This document shows, in pieces, positions 28,496 through 37,358 of a DNA stretch of 64,000 nt. The stretch is from Arthrobacter alpinus. Lineage in GTDB: Bacteria; Actinomycetota; Actinomycetes; Actinomycetales; Micrococcaceae. Position numbers and translations under genes: made by a program. Location: assembly GCF_001445575.1 (NCBI RefSeq), contig NZ_CP013200.1, positions 62,001 to 126,000 on the forward strand, in the 5' to 3' direction. Numbering within the stretch: the stretch's first letter is position 1; every line of letters begins with the position of its first letter. The notes below the pieces were generated by a model, which was not told the DNA's origin, searched no databases, and saw nothing but the letters and a program-made list of their open reading frames with translations.

Positions 28496-29518
28496 TTAGT
28501 TACTGGCCTTCTTGCGGCGCATCATGTCCAGGTACACGGCGAGGAGGATCACCACGCCCACAGCCACCTGCTGCCATTCCTGCGGGATGGACATGATGGA
28601 CAGGCCGTTGGTCAGCACCGACATGATCAGCGCACCAATCACCGTGCCGATAATGGAGCCCTTGCCGCCGGCTAGGGACGTTCCGCCAATAACGACGGCG
28701 GCAATCGCCTGAAGCTCCAACCCGGCACCACCTGCGGGCTGAGCCGAGTTCAGGCGGGCCGTAGCGATGACACCGGCAAGACCGGTGAAGGACCCCGCAA
28801 CCGTGTAGATCAATACGGTCCACTTGGTCACATTGACACCGGACAAAGCGGTGGCCTGGACGTTGCTGCCGATGGAGTAGGTGTAGCGGCCCAAAACGGT
28901 CTTGGAGAGCAGGAGTCCGGCCACAATGGCTGCGGCAAACAGGATAAACACAGCATTAGGAATGACCAGGCCTGGGATGGACTTACCCAAGGCGAAGATG
29001 CTCTGGAAGCCCGCAACCTCATTGGTGTAGACCGGCTTGGTGCCGGAGATGACCAAGGCGAGGCCTGCGGCCACCATCATCATCGCCAGCGTGGCAATAA
29101 AGGAGGGGATCTTCATGACCGCCACCAGGAATCCGTTAATGCCACCCATCAAAGCGCCGAACAGCACGCCACAAACCACGCCAACAATCATGGGCATGCC
29201 CATTTGTGTCATGAACACGGCCGTCATAACGGAGGCCAGCGTCATACCCGTGCCAATGGACAGATCGATTCCACCGGTGATGATGACGAAGGTGGTTCCC
29301 AAAGCCAACAACCCGGTGACCACTGTGGAGAGCAGAATGTTGGAGAGGTTGGCAGCCTGGTAGAAGTTGGAACTGGCCACCGAGAAGAACAGCACCAGAG
29401 CCAAGAGGCTGGCAAAAGCCAGCAACTGCTGGAAGCTGGCCCGAAGCCGGGTGTTGAGTTCTGATTGTTTATGACTGGCAATCTTGGCAGTTTGCGCAGT
29501 GTCCTTTGTCAAGGTCAT
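28496..29518 (-). CDS. Sugar ABC transporter permease (RbsC-like)
   Basis: A 340-residue membrane permease of the ribose/galactose type. A soluble 30-residue N-terminus precedes eight to ten helices. Family landmarks are ITGGIDLSIGTGMTLASV, NGFLVAVMKIPSFIATL and VVIGGTSLAGGKGSIIGT. It would form the homodimeric channel for the two-domain ATPase encoded 18 bases upstream. The receptor gene follows after about 70 bases. Substrate as for the operon: likely L-fucose. Confidence 0.88.
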   Translation of the reverse strand: MTLTKDTAQTAKIASHKQSELNTRLRASFQQLLAFASLLALVLFFSVASSNFYQAANLSNILLSTVVTGLLALGTTFVIITGGIDLSIGTGMTLASVMTAVFMTQMGMPMIVGVVCGVLFGALMGGINGFLVAVMKIPSFIATLAMMMVAAGLALVISGTKPVYTNEVAGFQSIFALGKSIPGLVIPNAVFILFAAAIVAGLLLSKTVLGRYTYSIGSNVQATALSGVNVTKWTVLIYTVAGSFTGLAGVIATARLNSAQPAGGAGLELQAIAAVVIGGTSLAGGKGSIIGTVIGALIMSVLTNGLSIMSIPQEWQQVAVGVVILLAVYLDMMRRKKASN

Positions 29519-29536
29519 CTGTGTGCCTTTTCTTTC

Positions 29537-31084
29537 TTACTTCGTGGAGCGCTGCGCGCTGGAGGACGGGAGGGGCGCCAGGACGGCGCTGTGAGTGTTC
29601 AAGGTTGCCAATGCCATGATGTTCTCCTGGTTGGCCTCGGCATTGCTCAAGAAGCCAGTCAGGCGGCCTTCGCTCATCACCGCGATGCGGTGTGAGAGCC
29701 GCAGAACTTCAGGCAGTTCCGAGGAAATCATGATGATGGACTTGCCCTGGACCAAGAGTTCGTTCAAGAGTGCGTAGATCTCTTCCTTGGCCCCCACGTC
29801 AATCCCCCGTGTGGGTTCGTCAAAAATCAGAATGTCGCAATCCTTGACCAACCATTTTGCAATAACGATCTTCTGCTGGTTTCCACCGGAGAGGTTCTTG
29901 GCCACCTGCGCACTGGAAGGAGTTTTGATCCGCAGTTTGTCGATGTACGTTGACGCCGTGGATTTCATAGCCTTGTCATTGAGGACGCCCATGCGGCTGA
30001 ACATTTTCAAGGAGCTCAGGGCAATGTTGTCTTTGACGTCTCGCTCCAGCAGCAAGCCCAGATGCTTGCGGTCTTCGGAGAGGTAACCAACGCCCATGCT
30101 TGCGGCAACGGCGGGGTTGCTGATGCTGACCGGGCTGCCATTGAGTTCAATGGTTCCTGAGGAGATCTTGTCAGCGCCAACAATGGCACGAGCAACTTCG
30201 GTACGCCCGGCACCCATGAGTCCGGCAAAACCAAGAATTTCGCCTTTATGCAGTTCAAAGCTGATGTCCTGCAAAAGATCCTTGGTGGACAAGCCGGTGA
30301 CCTTCAGGACCACCTCGTCCGACGGCGTATGGGTCGCCGGCCGCTGGTTCCCCGAGATTTCCCGGCCCACCATGAGGTTGATGACCTCACCCATGGTGGT
30401 TTCGGCTGTGTTTACGGTGTCAATGTATTCGCCGTCGCGGATGACGGTGATGCGGTTGGAGATGGCTTTGAGCTCATCCATGCGATGCGAAATGTAGATG
30501 ACACCCGTTTCTTCGTTGGTGAAGGTCCGGATGAGATCGTGCAAAGTAGCAACTTCGGCATCATTGAGAGCTGCTGTGGGCTCATCCATGATCAAGATAC
30601 GTGATTTATAGGAAAGCGCCTTGGCAATTTCCACCATCTGCTGCTTGGCTACAGTGAGGTCGCCAACGCGTGCTTTAGGGTCAAGATCAATGTTGATTCG
30701 GTCAAAGAGCAGGCGGGCCTTGCGGTTCAAGGCACGTTCGCTCAGGAACAACCCACCCACCCGCGGTTCGCGGCCAATGTAGATATTCTGCGCTACGGAA
30801 AGATCCTGCATCAGGTTGAATTCCTGATGGATGATGCTGATACCCAGCTCTTGAGCATGCTTGGTGCCGGTGATGGCGACTTCTTCGCCATCAATTTCAA
30901 AGACGCCGGAATCCGGGACGTAAATACCGGAGAGCAACTTCATGAGGGTGGACTTGCCGGCACCGTTTTCGCCCACAAGCGCCAGGACCTCATTGTGAGC
31001 GAGGTCCAGCTGCATGTCCGACAAGGCCTTGACGCCCGGAAAGCTCTTGCTAACTCCGGATATCCGAAGGAGTTTTTTACTCAA
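29537..31084 (-). CDS. Sugar ABC transporter ATP-binding protein (RbsA/MglA-like, two ATPase domains)
   Basis: A 515-residue fused ATPase. The first domain has GENGAGKST, LTVAKQQMVEIAKAL in place of the signature, and LIMDEPTAAL. The second domain carries the usual degenerate Walker A (GLMGAGRTE), the signature LSGGNQQKIVIAKWL and LIFDEPTRGIDVGAK. This asymmetry is normal in RbsA and MglA. It is the first gene of the three-gene transporter; upstream lies a 220-base spacer with two operator-like sequences shared with the fucose catabolic promoter. Confidence 0.9.
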   Translation of the reverse strand: MSKKLLRISGVSKSFPGVKALSDMQLDLAHNEVLALVGENGAGKSTLMKLLSGIYVPDSGVFEIDGEEVAITGTKHAQELGISIIHQEFNLMQDLSVAQNIYIGREPRVGGLFLSERALNRKARLLFDRINIDLDPKARVGDLTVAKQQMVEIAKALSYKSRILIMDEPTAALNDAEVATLHDLIRTFTNEETGVIYISHRMDELKAISNRITVIRDGEYIDTVNTAETTMGEVINLMVGREISGNQRPATHTPSDEVVLKVTGLSTKDLLQDISFELHKGEILGFAGLMGAGRTEVARAIVGADKISSGTIELNGSPVSISNPAVAASMGVGYLSEDRKHLGLLLERDVKDNIALSSLKMFSRMGVLNDKAMKSTASTYIDKLRIKTPSSAQVAKNLSGGNQQKIVIAKWLVKDCDILIFDEPTRGIDVGAKEEIYALLNELLVQGKSIIMISSELPEVLRLSHRIAVMSEGRLTGFLSNAEANQENIMALATLNTHSAVLAPLPSSSAQRSTK

Positions 31085-31115
31085 TGTGCTGCCCTTCCAA
31101 GCCTCAAAACAATAA

Positions 31116-31294
31116 GTCGGACATCAAACCTCTTGGGAAGCCTATTGTCAACGAGCGAACCTAGGCGTCATCGCCAAAAAGGTGTAATTTCAGCCTTTCA
31201 CTGGGGCCAACAGGCCTCATCAGGGAATCCGCTTCCATCATGGTATGTTACCTGCGACACAAAGTGATACCAATATTCAAAATACATCCGATGT
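31116..31294 (-). promoter_or_regulatory. Transporter promoter region with operator-like sites
   Basis: TCGGACATCAAA begins at 31117 and the palindrome ACATCCGATGT lies at 31284-31294. The latter recurs as AAACATCCGATGTTT before fucD. The sites bracket the likely promoter of the transporter operon. Confidence 0.55.
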
Positions 31295-31305
31295 TTACGG
31301 AAATG

Positions 31306-32205
31306 TTATCCATAATACGTTTGGTAACACGTTCCTGACCAGATCGCTTGGGCCTCGGCCGGCCCCAATGAGTCGATCAAGGTCCCTGCCACGGACACTG
31401 TTTCCCCGTAGCTGGCACCGAGCAAACTGACAGGCCAATCCCCGCCAAACATGAGCCGGTGCGGCCCGAATGCCTCGAGTGCAACATCCCAGACCCGGCG
31501 CAACGCTGGGGCGCAGAAGACAGTGCCGTTAGCGTGCAGGCCTGACATTTTCGCCACCGTGTTGGGCAGGACCGCCGCCGCGCGCAACTGCTTCTCCCAA
31601 GCAGCCATGGCCGCCGCATCGGCGCGAGGTGGCTTCCCCATATGGTCAATAACCACTGTTAACTCGGGGAAGTCCTTGGCCAGCTGCGACACCTGACCCA
31701 GATGCCTGGGGAAGGCGTTGGGCACGTCAAAGGGAATCCCTTCGCGGGACAGGAGGGCCACCGTCTCGCGGACGGTGGCTAGCTCCAAAACGTCCGCTCT
31801 GGGATCGTCATGGAGCAGTGTCCGGACGCCACAGAATTTGGGATTCTCGCGCAACTTCTCCAACATCGCCGCAGCCTTCGCCGGCTCCTCGAGCGGCAGC
31901 CAGCCGACAACACCAATAATCCAATCGTTAGCCTGCGCAGCTGCCAACATGGCGTCATTCTCGCTCGCTGTGTCGTCGGCTTGGACCAAGATTGCCGCAC
32001 TCACACCGGCGCCGAAGAGTGCGCTCTGAGCTTGTTCGGCCGTGAACGTGTCATACAGAACGCCAAGCTCAGGCTGGAGCCAGGAGTATTGCCCCGGCGC
32101 CAGTTCCCAGAGGTGCAAGTGGGAATCGACCCGAAGTGTGGGCTCGGCCGGGTGAGGCGCAGTTGCGTTGGGCGCAACCATACTGGACGTGGGCAAACTA
32201 GGCAT
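31306..32205 (-). CDS. L-fuconolactonase (amidohydrolase family)
   Basis: It opens L-fucono-lactone to L-fuconate, the second chemical step of oxidative fucose breakdown. The amidohydrolase_2 fold is visible: the metal-binding VDSHLHLWEL near the start, VVIDHMGKPP in the middle, and the catalytic Asp in FGGDWPVSL near the end, as in the COG3618 lactonases. TTG 32211 is possible, but GGAG eight bases before ATG 32205 favours the latter. It overlaps the end of the dehydrogenase gene by eight bases and is the last gene of the catabolic operon. Confidence 0.87.
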   Translation of the reverse strand: MPSLPTSSMVAPNATAPHPAEPTLRVDSHLHLWELAPGQYSWLQPELGVLYDTFTAEQAQSALFGAGVSAAILVQADDTASENDAMLAAAQANDWIIGVVGWLPLEEPAKAAAMLEKLRENPKFCGVRTLLHDDPRADVLELATVRETVALLSREGIPFDVPNAFPRHLGQVSQLAKDFPELTVVIDHMGKPPRADAAAMAAWEKQLRAAAVLPNTVAKMSGLHANGTVFCAPALRRVWDVALEAFGPHRLMFGGDWPVSLLGASYGETVSVAGTLIDSLGPAEAQAIWSGTCYQTYYG

Positions 32206-33172
32206 GGACAAGCTCCGCGTCCAACAGCCCGCGCGAGACCAGCGCGGTCCACAGCTCGGCAGGGATCGCCGCCGCCATGCGCGCCGCGGTCTCGGTGATC
32301 TGCCGGGCGTTGGAGGCGCCCACCACCACGGTGCAGACGGCCGGGTGGCTCACAGCGAACTGCAGTGCCGCCGCGGGAAGTTCGACGCCGAACTCGTCAC
32401 AGCAGGCAGCGAGGGCTTTTGCGCGCGTCAAGATCTCGACGGGGGCGGGGGCGTAGTTGTAGTTTGCGTCGTCCGGCACCACCGGGCGGGCCAGGAGACC
32501 CGAGTTGTAGACGCCCACATTAGCTACGCCGACACCGCGCTCCAGACACAGCGGCATGAGGTCTGCGGCGGCCGGCTGCTCCAACAATGAGTAGCGCCCT
32601 GCCAGCATGATGATGTCCAGATCCGAGCCGAGTACGCATTCGCGCAACGCGTCAGCAGAGTTGGCGCCTACGCCGATGGCCTTGACGAGCCCTTCTTCGC
32701 GCAGTCTTACAAGAGCGGGCAGTGCTTGCTTGATGCCGGCTTGAAGATCGTAAACGTCGGGGTCATGGAGGTAGGCGATGTCAATGTTCGCCAGCCCGGT
32801 GCGTTCCAGAGAATCCTCAATGCTGCGGCGAATACCGGCTTCCGAGGGATCCCAGCGGCGCACTACGTCGGCAGGCACATCGAAGCCTTCAGCGTCCTTG
32901 GCTCCGGTGGGGTTAGCCACGGGCTCCAGGATGCGGCCCACCTTGGTGGAAATGACAAAATCTTCGCGCGGTTTGGTGGACAGGAAAGCGCCCACTCGGC
33001 GTTCGGACAGGCCCAACCCGTAGTGCGGTGCCGTGTCGAAGTAGCGGATGCCCGCGTCCCAGCCGGCCGCCAAAGCGGCGGCAGCAACGTCGTCGTCCAT
33101 GGCTCGGTACAAGTTACCTATGCCGGCGGCACCGAACCCCAGCATGCCTAGTGGCGGAATATTGGAATTCAC
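32198..33172 (-). CDS. L-fucose dehydrogenase (aldo/keto reductase family)
   Basis: An NAD(P)-dependent oxidoreductase that oxidises L-fucose to the lactone (family of D-threo-aldose 1-dehydrogenase). The AKR barrel begins LGFGAAGIGNLYRAM; catalytic Asp and Tyr lie in YFDTAPHYGLGLSERRVG, Lys in VISTKVGR, and His in IAYLHDPD. The cofactor region VVVGASNARQI is near the end. Start: GTG 33172 overlaps the mutarotase stop (GTGA), giving MNSNIPPLG; GTG 33184 is an in-frame alternative. Overlapping ends with both neighbours place it firmly in the fucose operon. Confidence 0.88.
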   Translation of the reverse strand: MNSNIPPLGMLGFGAAGIGNLYRAMDDDVAAAALAAGWDAGIRYFDTAPHYGLGLSERRVGAFLSTKPREDFVISTKVGRILEPVANPTGAKDAEGFDVPADVVRRWDPSEAGIRRSIEDSLERTGLANIDIAYLHDPDVYDLQAGIKQALPALVRLREEGLVKAIGVGANSADALRECVLGSDLDIIMLAGRYSLLEQPAAADLMPLCLERGVGVANVGVYNSGLLARPVVPDDANYNYAPAPVEILTRAKALAACCDEFGVELPAAALQFAVSHPAVCTVVVGASNARQITETAARMAAAIPAELWTALVSRGLLDAELVHA

Positions 33173-33483
33173 GGCAGTTCCCACACTTTCGCCAGGCCCA
33201 TGTCATCGCCTGAATAGTCATCTTCCACCTCGAGCAGCTCGGCCATGACGGCCTGCCACGCGATGTTCACGGGGTCCAGCGCTAATTCCTTGCGCATGGC
33301 CTGGTAATCGGCAACTTCCACCACATGGAAAAGATCCCGACCACTGCGCCAAATATTCCAGCTGGAGACTCCGGCGGCGCGCAGTGCGGCGTCTAAATCA
33401 TCGCTGATACGGGCATGGACGGTGTCATATTCAGCCTCTTTGCCGGGCTTCAACCGGGTATGGAGGGCGATTTTCTGGCTCAT
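33169..33483 (-). CDS. L-fucose/L-rhamnose mutarotase
   Basis: A 104-residue enzyme of the RhaM family that interconverts the alpha and beta anomers of L-fucose or L-rhamnose so that the dehydrogenase gets the correct form. Typical blocks are RLKPGKEAEYDTVHARI, VSSWNIWRSGRDLFHVVEV with the conserved aromatic and His residues, and the ending DDMGLAKVWEL. The surrounding genes indicate fucose. Its stop overlaps the GTG start of the dehydrogenase. Confidence 0.9.
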   Translation of the reverse strand: MSQKIALHTRLKPGKEAEYDTVHARISDDLDAALRAAGVSSWNIWRSGRDLFHVVEVADYQAMRKELALDPVNIAWQAVMAELLEVEDDYSGDDMGLAKVWELP

Positions 33484-33521
33484 GCGACAGTCACTTTCGC
33501 TGGTCTTGCGGGCTGGGTGGA

Positions 33522-34862
33522 TCAGGGTTCTGGGTTTAGTTCTGGGTTGAGGAAAAGTTCGATGACGGGAACGGTGACTCCGGGGCGTTGAACGGGCAGC
33601 TTCAACGTCAATGTTCCGGGCGCTTGGCCTGCGGGGGTCATATGGCCAGCGGCCTGACCCGGGTCCAGAACCATCATGGCAATTTCTGAAGCGTCGTTGA
33701 GCAATTGAGCGTAGCGGACCTTTCCGGCCAATCCGGGCAGATGAACATACTGGAACGGCCATGCAAAAAGATGTAGGTACAGTCTGTTACCGCGACGTGT
33801 GAAGCGGCCGTCTTGCGGAGCCGGGAGGCCTGCAGCGCCGGCCCCGTAAATGGATTTGCTGTGGAGGCGCATCCATTCGCCGATGCCAGCTAGCGACTGC
33901 ACTGCCCGCGGATCAATCTCTCCGCGGGCCGTGGGGCCAACATTGAGCAGCAGATTTCCGCCCTTGGACACTCCGTCAATGAGCATTCGGATGAGCAGAT
34001 CGGCGGACTTGTAATCCAGATTGTCCCGGTCATAGCCCCAGCTGCCGTTAAGTGTCTGGCAAGCCTCCCACGGAACTTCCTTATCACCGCTGACCATGAC
34101 ACCAGCCGGCTGGTACTGCTCCGGTGTAACAAAGTCTCCCGGCACGTCGAGCCTGTCGTTGACAATGATGGCTGGCTGAAGTTCGCGGATCATCTCCATC
34201 AGCTCGACCGAGCCCCAATCAGAGGCTCCCTTACCGCAGAAGGTGGATCCGCCGTCGGGGTTGGCAGTGGCCTGATCCGGATAGGAAAAGTCAAAGAACA
34301 AGTAATCGATCTGCCCATAATTGCTGAGCAGTTCGCGAACCTGACCGTGCAGGTACGCGCGGTACCTGGCACCGTCGCGGCCCTTGTTCAGTTCCTGCCA
34401 CGCCGGGTTGAGCCGGTCAGCGTGATTGCCGTCAATGGTGAAGTCCGGGTGGTGCCAATCGATGAGCGAGTGGTAGAAACCCACCTTCAGCCCGGCCTCG
34501 CGCAGCGCTTCCACGTACGGGGTGAGCAGGTCCTGCCCGCACGGGGTGTTGGTGGATTTGTACTCGGTGAGAGCAGAATCCCACAAGGCAAAACCGTCGT
34601 GGTGCTTGGTGGTCAGCACCACATACTTCATGCCAGCATTCTTTGCCGCGGCAGCCCACTCGCGAGGGTCATACAGGTCCGGATCGAAGTGCTCAAAGTA
34701 CTTGTTGTACTCCCCTGCACTCATGTTTTCCCGGTACCTGACCCACTCATGGCGTGCCGCGAGGGAATACAGCCCCCAGTGTACAAACATGCCGAATCGC
34801 TCCTCGGTAAACCAGGGTGCATGCCCGATGACAACTTGGGCGGGGGCTGCCGACGGCGTCAT
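33522..34862 (-). CDS. Alpha-L-fucosidase, glycoside hydrolase family 29
   Basis: It releases L-fucose from glycans or glycosides. GH29 motifs are strong: WFTEERFGMFVHWGLYSL, MKYVVLTTKHHDGFALWDS, GFYHSLIDWHHPDF, and the nucleophile region YLFFDFSYPD, then GNLLLNVGPTARGEI. There is no signal peptide, so it should be cytoplasmic and act on imported fucosides. The open frame runs to 35108 across fucD, but ATG 34862 begins the conserved part and lies five bases after the fucD stop. The C-terminal end (PVIELFLNPELNPEP) is a small beta domain. Confidence 0.92.
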   Translation of the reverse strand: MTPSAAPAQVVIGHAPWFTEERFGMFVHWGLYSLAARHEWVRYRENMSAGEYNKYFEHFDPDLYDPREWAAAAKNAGMKYVVLTTKHHDGFALWDSALTEYKSTNTPCGQDLLTPYVEALREAGLKVGFYHSLIDWHHPDFTIDGNHADRLNPAWQELNKGRDGARYRAYLHGQVRELLSNYGQIDYLFFDFSYPDQATANPDGGSTFCGKGASDWGSVELMEMIRELQPAIIVNDRLDVPGDFVTPEQYQPAGVMVSGDKEVPWEACQTLNGSWGYDRDNLDYKSADLLIRMLIDGVSKGGNLLLNVGPTARGEIDPRAVQSLAGIGEWMRLHSKSIYGAGAAGLPAPQDGRFTRRGNRLYLHLFAWPFQYVHLPGLAGKVRYAQLLNDASEIAMMVLDPGQAAGHMTPAGQAPGTLTLKLPVQRPGVTVPVIELFLNPELNPEP

Positions 34863-34866
34863 GGGT

Positions 34867-36249
34867 CTAGACCAGTTCCTTGGCTGATTCCGCTTTCGCT
34901 GCGTCGGCCGCGGCGGCTGCGGCTGCGTCGGCCGCAGCGACCTTGGCGGCGTCAGCAACCCAGAATCCGCCGTCCGGGAACGTGAATTCGGCAACGGATG
35001 CGGCGTGCATTTCGCTTCCGCCACCGGGCGCCAGCGGCGGCCAGTAGCAACCGTCGTGGACGTCGATCGGGTTGACAAAGTGTTCGTGGAGGTGATCGAC
35101 GAACTCAATCATGCGGTCATCTTTTTTGCCCGAGACGGCCACAAAGTCAAACATGGACAGGTGCTGAACAGCCTCGCACAGGCCTACGCCGCCGGCATGG
35201 GGGCAGACGCGGACGCCGAATTTGGCGGCCAGCAGCAAAATGGCCACGTTCTCGTTGACTCCGGCCACGCGGGCGGCATCAATCTGCAGCACCTGGAGGG
35301 AGTCTGCCTGCAGCATCTGCTTGAACACCACACGGTTCTGCACGTGCTCGCCGGTGGCCACCGGGATCGGGGCAACGCCGCGGGCAATGGCTGCATGGCC
35401 CAAAATGTCATCGGGGCTGGTGGGCTCTTCAATCCAGGCAATATCGAAGGGCGCCAAATGGCTCATCCACTCGATAGCCTCCTGGACATCCCAGCGCTGA
35501 TTGGCGTCGACAGCCACCTTAATATCAGGCCCGACGGCGGCGCGTGCGGTCCGAAGGCGGCGCACGTCATCGGCTAGATCGGCGCCCACCTTGAGCTTGA
35601 TCTGCTTGAAGCCGTCGGCTACAGCTTCCTTGGCCAGGCGAGTGAGCTTCTCATCCGAGTAGCCCAACCATCCGGGGGTGGTGGTGTAGCCGGGGTAGCC
35701 TTCGGCCAGCATCGTCGCGGTGCGCTCGGCGCGGCCGGGCAGTGCTGCGTTCAGGATCTCCAGCGCTTCATCCCGAGTCAGGGCATCGGTGAGATAGCGG
35801 AAGTCAACCAGGTCAACGAGTTCTTCCGGGCTCATGGCGGCCAGCAGCTGCCATAACGGCAGGCCGGCACGCTTGGACTTCAGGTCCCACAAGGCGTTGA
35901 CAACGGCACCGATAGCCATGTGCATGACACCCTTTTCCGGGCCCAGCCAGCGCAGTTGCGAATCGTGGGTGAGTTCCTTCCACGTCCGGCCCATGTCGGC
36001 GAGGATCTCTTCGGCATTGCGACCCAACAAGTACGGGGTCAGCGCCTTGATGGCTGCCGTCTCCACGTCATTGCCGCGGCCAATGGTGAACACAAAGCCG
36101 TGGCCTTCGTGGCCGTCGTCGCTGTCAGTAACCACTCGCAGATAGGCGGCTGAATAGTCCGGATCCGGGTTCATGGCGTCGGAGCCATCCAAGTCACGTG
36201 AGGTTGGAAAACGCACGTCACTAGTTTCCACGGCGATGATGGTGCTCAC
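34867..36249 (-). CDS. L-fuconate dehydratase (enolase superfamily)
   Basis: It dehydrates L-fuconate to 2-keto-3-deoxy-L-fuconate. The enolase-type N-terminal cap begins [20 protein letters not shown], diagnostic of this family. The barrel has the catalytic KxK ([11 protein letters not shown]), metal ligands Asp (VDANQRW), Glu ([10 protein letters not shown]) and Glu (ATGEHVQN), and the catalytic His in [10 protein letters not shown]. The last 30 residues are an unusual Ala-rich helix ([19 protein letters not shown]) absent from typical members. It is the first gene of the catabolic operon and is divergent from the hydrolase-dehydrogenase pair. Confidence 0.93.
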   Translation of the reverse strand: MSTIIAVETSDVRFPTSRDLDGSDAMNPDPDYSAAYLRVVTDSDDGHEGHGFVFTIGRGNDVETAAIKALTPYLLGRNAEEILADMGRTWKELTHDSQLRWLGPEKGVMHMAIGAVVNALWDLKSKRAGLPLWQLLAAMSPEELVDLVDFRYLTDALTRDEALEILNAALPGRAERTATMLAEGYPGYTTTPGWLGYSDEKLTRLAKEAVADGFKQIKLKVGADLADDVRRLRTARAAVGPDIKVAVDANQRWDVQEAIEWMSHLAPFDIAWIEEPTSPDDILGHAAIARGVAPIPVATGEHVQNRVVFKQMLQADSLQVLQIDAARVAGVNENVAILLLAAKFGVRVCPHAGGVGLCEAVQHLSMFDFVAVSGKKDDRMIEFVDHLHEHFVNPIDVHDGCYWPPLAPGGGSEMHAASVAEFTFPDGGFWVADAAKVAAADAAAAAAADAAKAESAKELV

Positions 36250-36312
36250 GGGCTGCTCCCTGTCAAAGAAGTTAGAAGAGGTTAGAAGAGGATGAAAAAG
36301 TTAGTTCTAGCT

Positions 36313-36327
36313 AAACATCCGATGTTT
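36313..36327. promoter_or_regulatory. Operator palindrome upstream of fucD
   Basis: AAACATCCGATGTTT is a perfect 7-1-7 palindrome 64 bases before fucD. A half site, TTCCGATGTT at 36391-36400, lies nearer the divergent gene. The same core occurs at 31284 and, in variant form, at 49.66 and 49.83 kb. Confidence 0.7.
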
Positions 36328-36470
36328 CGCCTGTCAATATGGGACTCAATGCTGAAATGCTGGCAAGATGTGGGTAAAGTGGCAACAAAGTTCCGATGTT
36401 AACGTCCTAGGATGCGCATCAACACCAGGCACCGCACTCATCGCGGTGGTACGTAGAGGATATGAATTTC

Positions 36471-37358
36471 ATGAAGATTGCACGCCTTGGCGATCCGGGC
36501 CAGGAAATTCCCGTGGTCATTGCCACCGATTCCAACGGAACCGAGCAAAGCTACGATGCACGCTCCCTGACAGCCGAGATCGACGGAGCATTCCTGGCCA
36601 ACGATGGCCTGAGTGCACTGCGCAAAGCGCTGAATAACGGCTCGCTGCCGATTCTTGCGAATGCTGCTGGACTGCGCATCGGCTCCCCCGTCGCCCGCCC
36701 CAATAACGTCATCTGCATCGGCATGAACTACGCCGCGCACGCAGCCGAGTCAGGTGCCCAGCCGCCCACCATTCCCGTGGTCTTCTTGAAACCGAACAAC
36801 ACCGTGACCGGCCCGTACGACGCCGCTCCCCTTCCCCCACTGGCCCAAAAATACGATTGGGAAGTTGAGCTGGGCGTCGTGATCGGCCGCGAGGTCAGCT
36901 ACCTTTCATCGCTCGAAGAAGCCGCTGGTGCCGTGGCTGGTTACGTGATTGCCAACGACCTTTCCGAACGCGAATACCAGCTTCCCGGCGCGGCTGGCCA
37001 GTGGACCAAGGGCAAGTCCTTGCCCAAGTCCACCCCTCTGGGGCCGTGGTTTGTGCCCGCCGACGAGGTTGACGGCAACAATCTGCGTTTGCGCAGCTGG
37101 GTTAATGGTGAACCCCGGCAGGATTCCAACACAGCAGATCTGATCTTCGATGTGCCCACTGCCATCCACCACCTGAGCCAGTACATGGTGCTTGAGGCCG
37201 GCGACGTCATTTTGACCGGGACACCCGAAGGTGTGGCCCTCTCGGGTCGCTTCCCCTACATCCAGGACGGCGACGTCGTCGAGGTTGAAATTGACGGTCT
37301 GGGTCGCCAGCGTCAGGAATTCTTCCGCGTCGGCGCCACCACCAGCCAGGAGGCATAA
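36471..37358 (+). CDS. 2,4-diketo-3-deoxy-L-fuconate hydrolase (fumarylacetoacetate hydrolase family)
   Basis: The last fucose step: it cleaves 2,4-diketo-3-deoxy-L-fuconate to pyruvate and L-lactate. The FAH fold is clear: VICIGMNYAAHAAE, the metal-ligand region WEVELGVVIG, the conserved YVIANDLSEREYQ, and GDVILTGTPEGVAL. An ATG at 36462 is in frame, but AGAGGA (36455-36460) is only one base from it and ten from ATG 36471, which also begins the usual MKIARLG. It is followed directly by the dehydrogenase gene. Confidence 0.9.
   Translation: MKIARLGDPGQEIPVVIATDSNGTEQSYDARSLTAEIDGAFLANDGLSALRKALNNGSLPILANAAGLRIGSPVARPNNVICIGMNYAAHAAESGAQPPTIPVVFLKPNNTVTGPYDAAPLPPLAQKYDWEVELGVVIGREVSYLSSLEEAAGAVAGYVIANDLSEREYQLPGAAGQWTKGKSLPKSTPLGPWFVPADEVDGNNLRLRSWVNGEPRQDSNTADLIFDVPTAIHHLSQYMVLEAGDVILTGTPEGVALSGRFPYIQDGDVVEVEIDGLGRQRQEFFRVGATTSQEA

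Noticed and set aside
34867..35108. Longer N-terminus for the fucosidase
   Set aside because: The extension lies in the fucD coding sequence in another frame and is low-complexity Ser/Thr/Arg; ATG 34862 opens the conserved domain.
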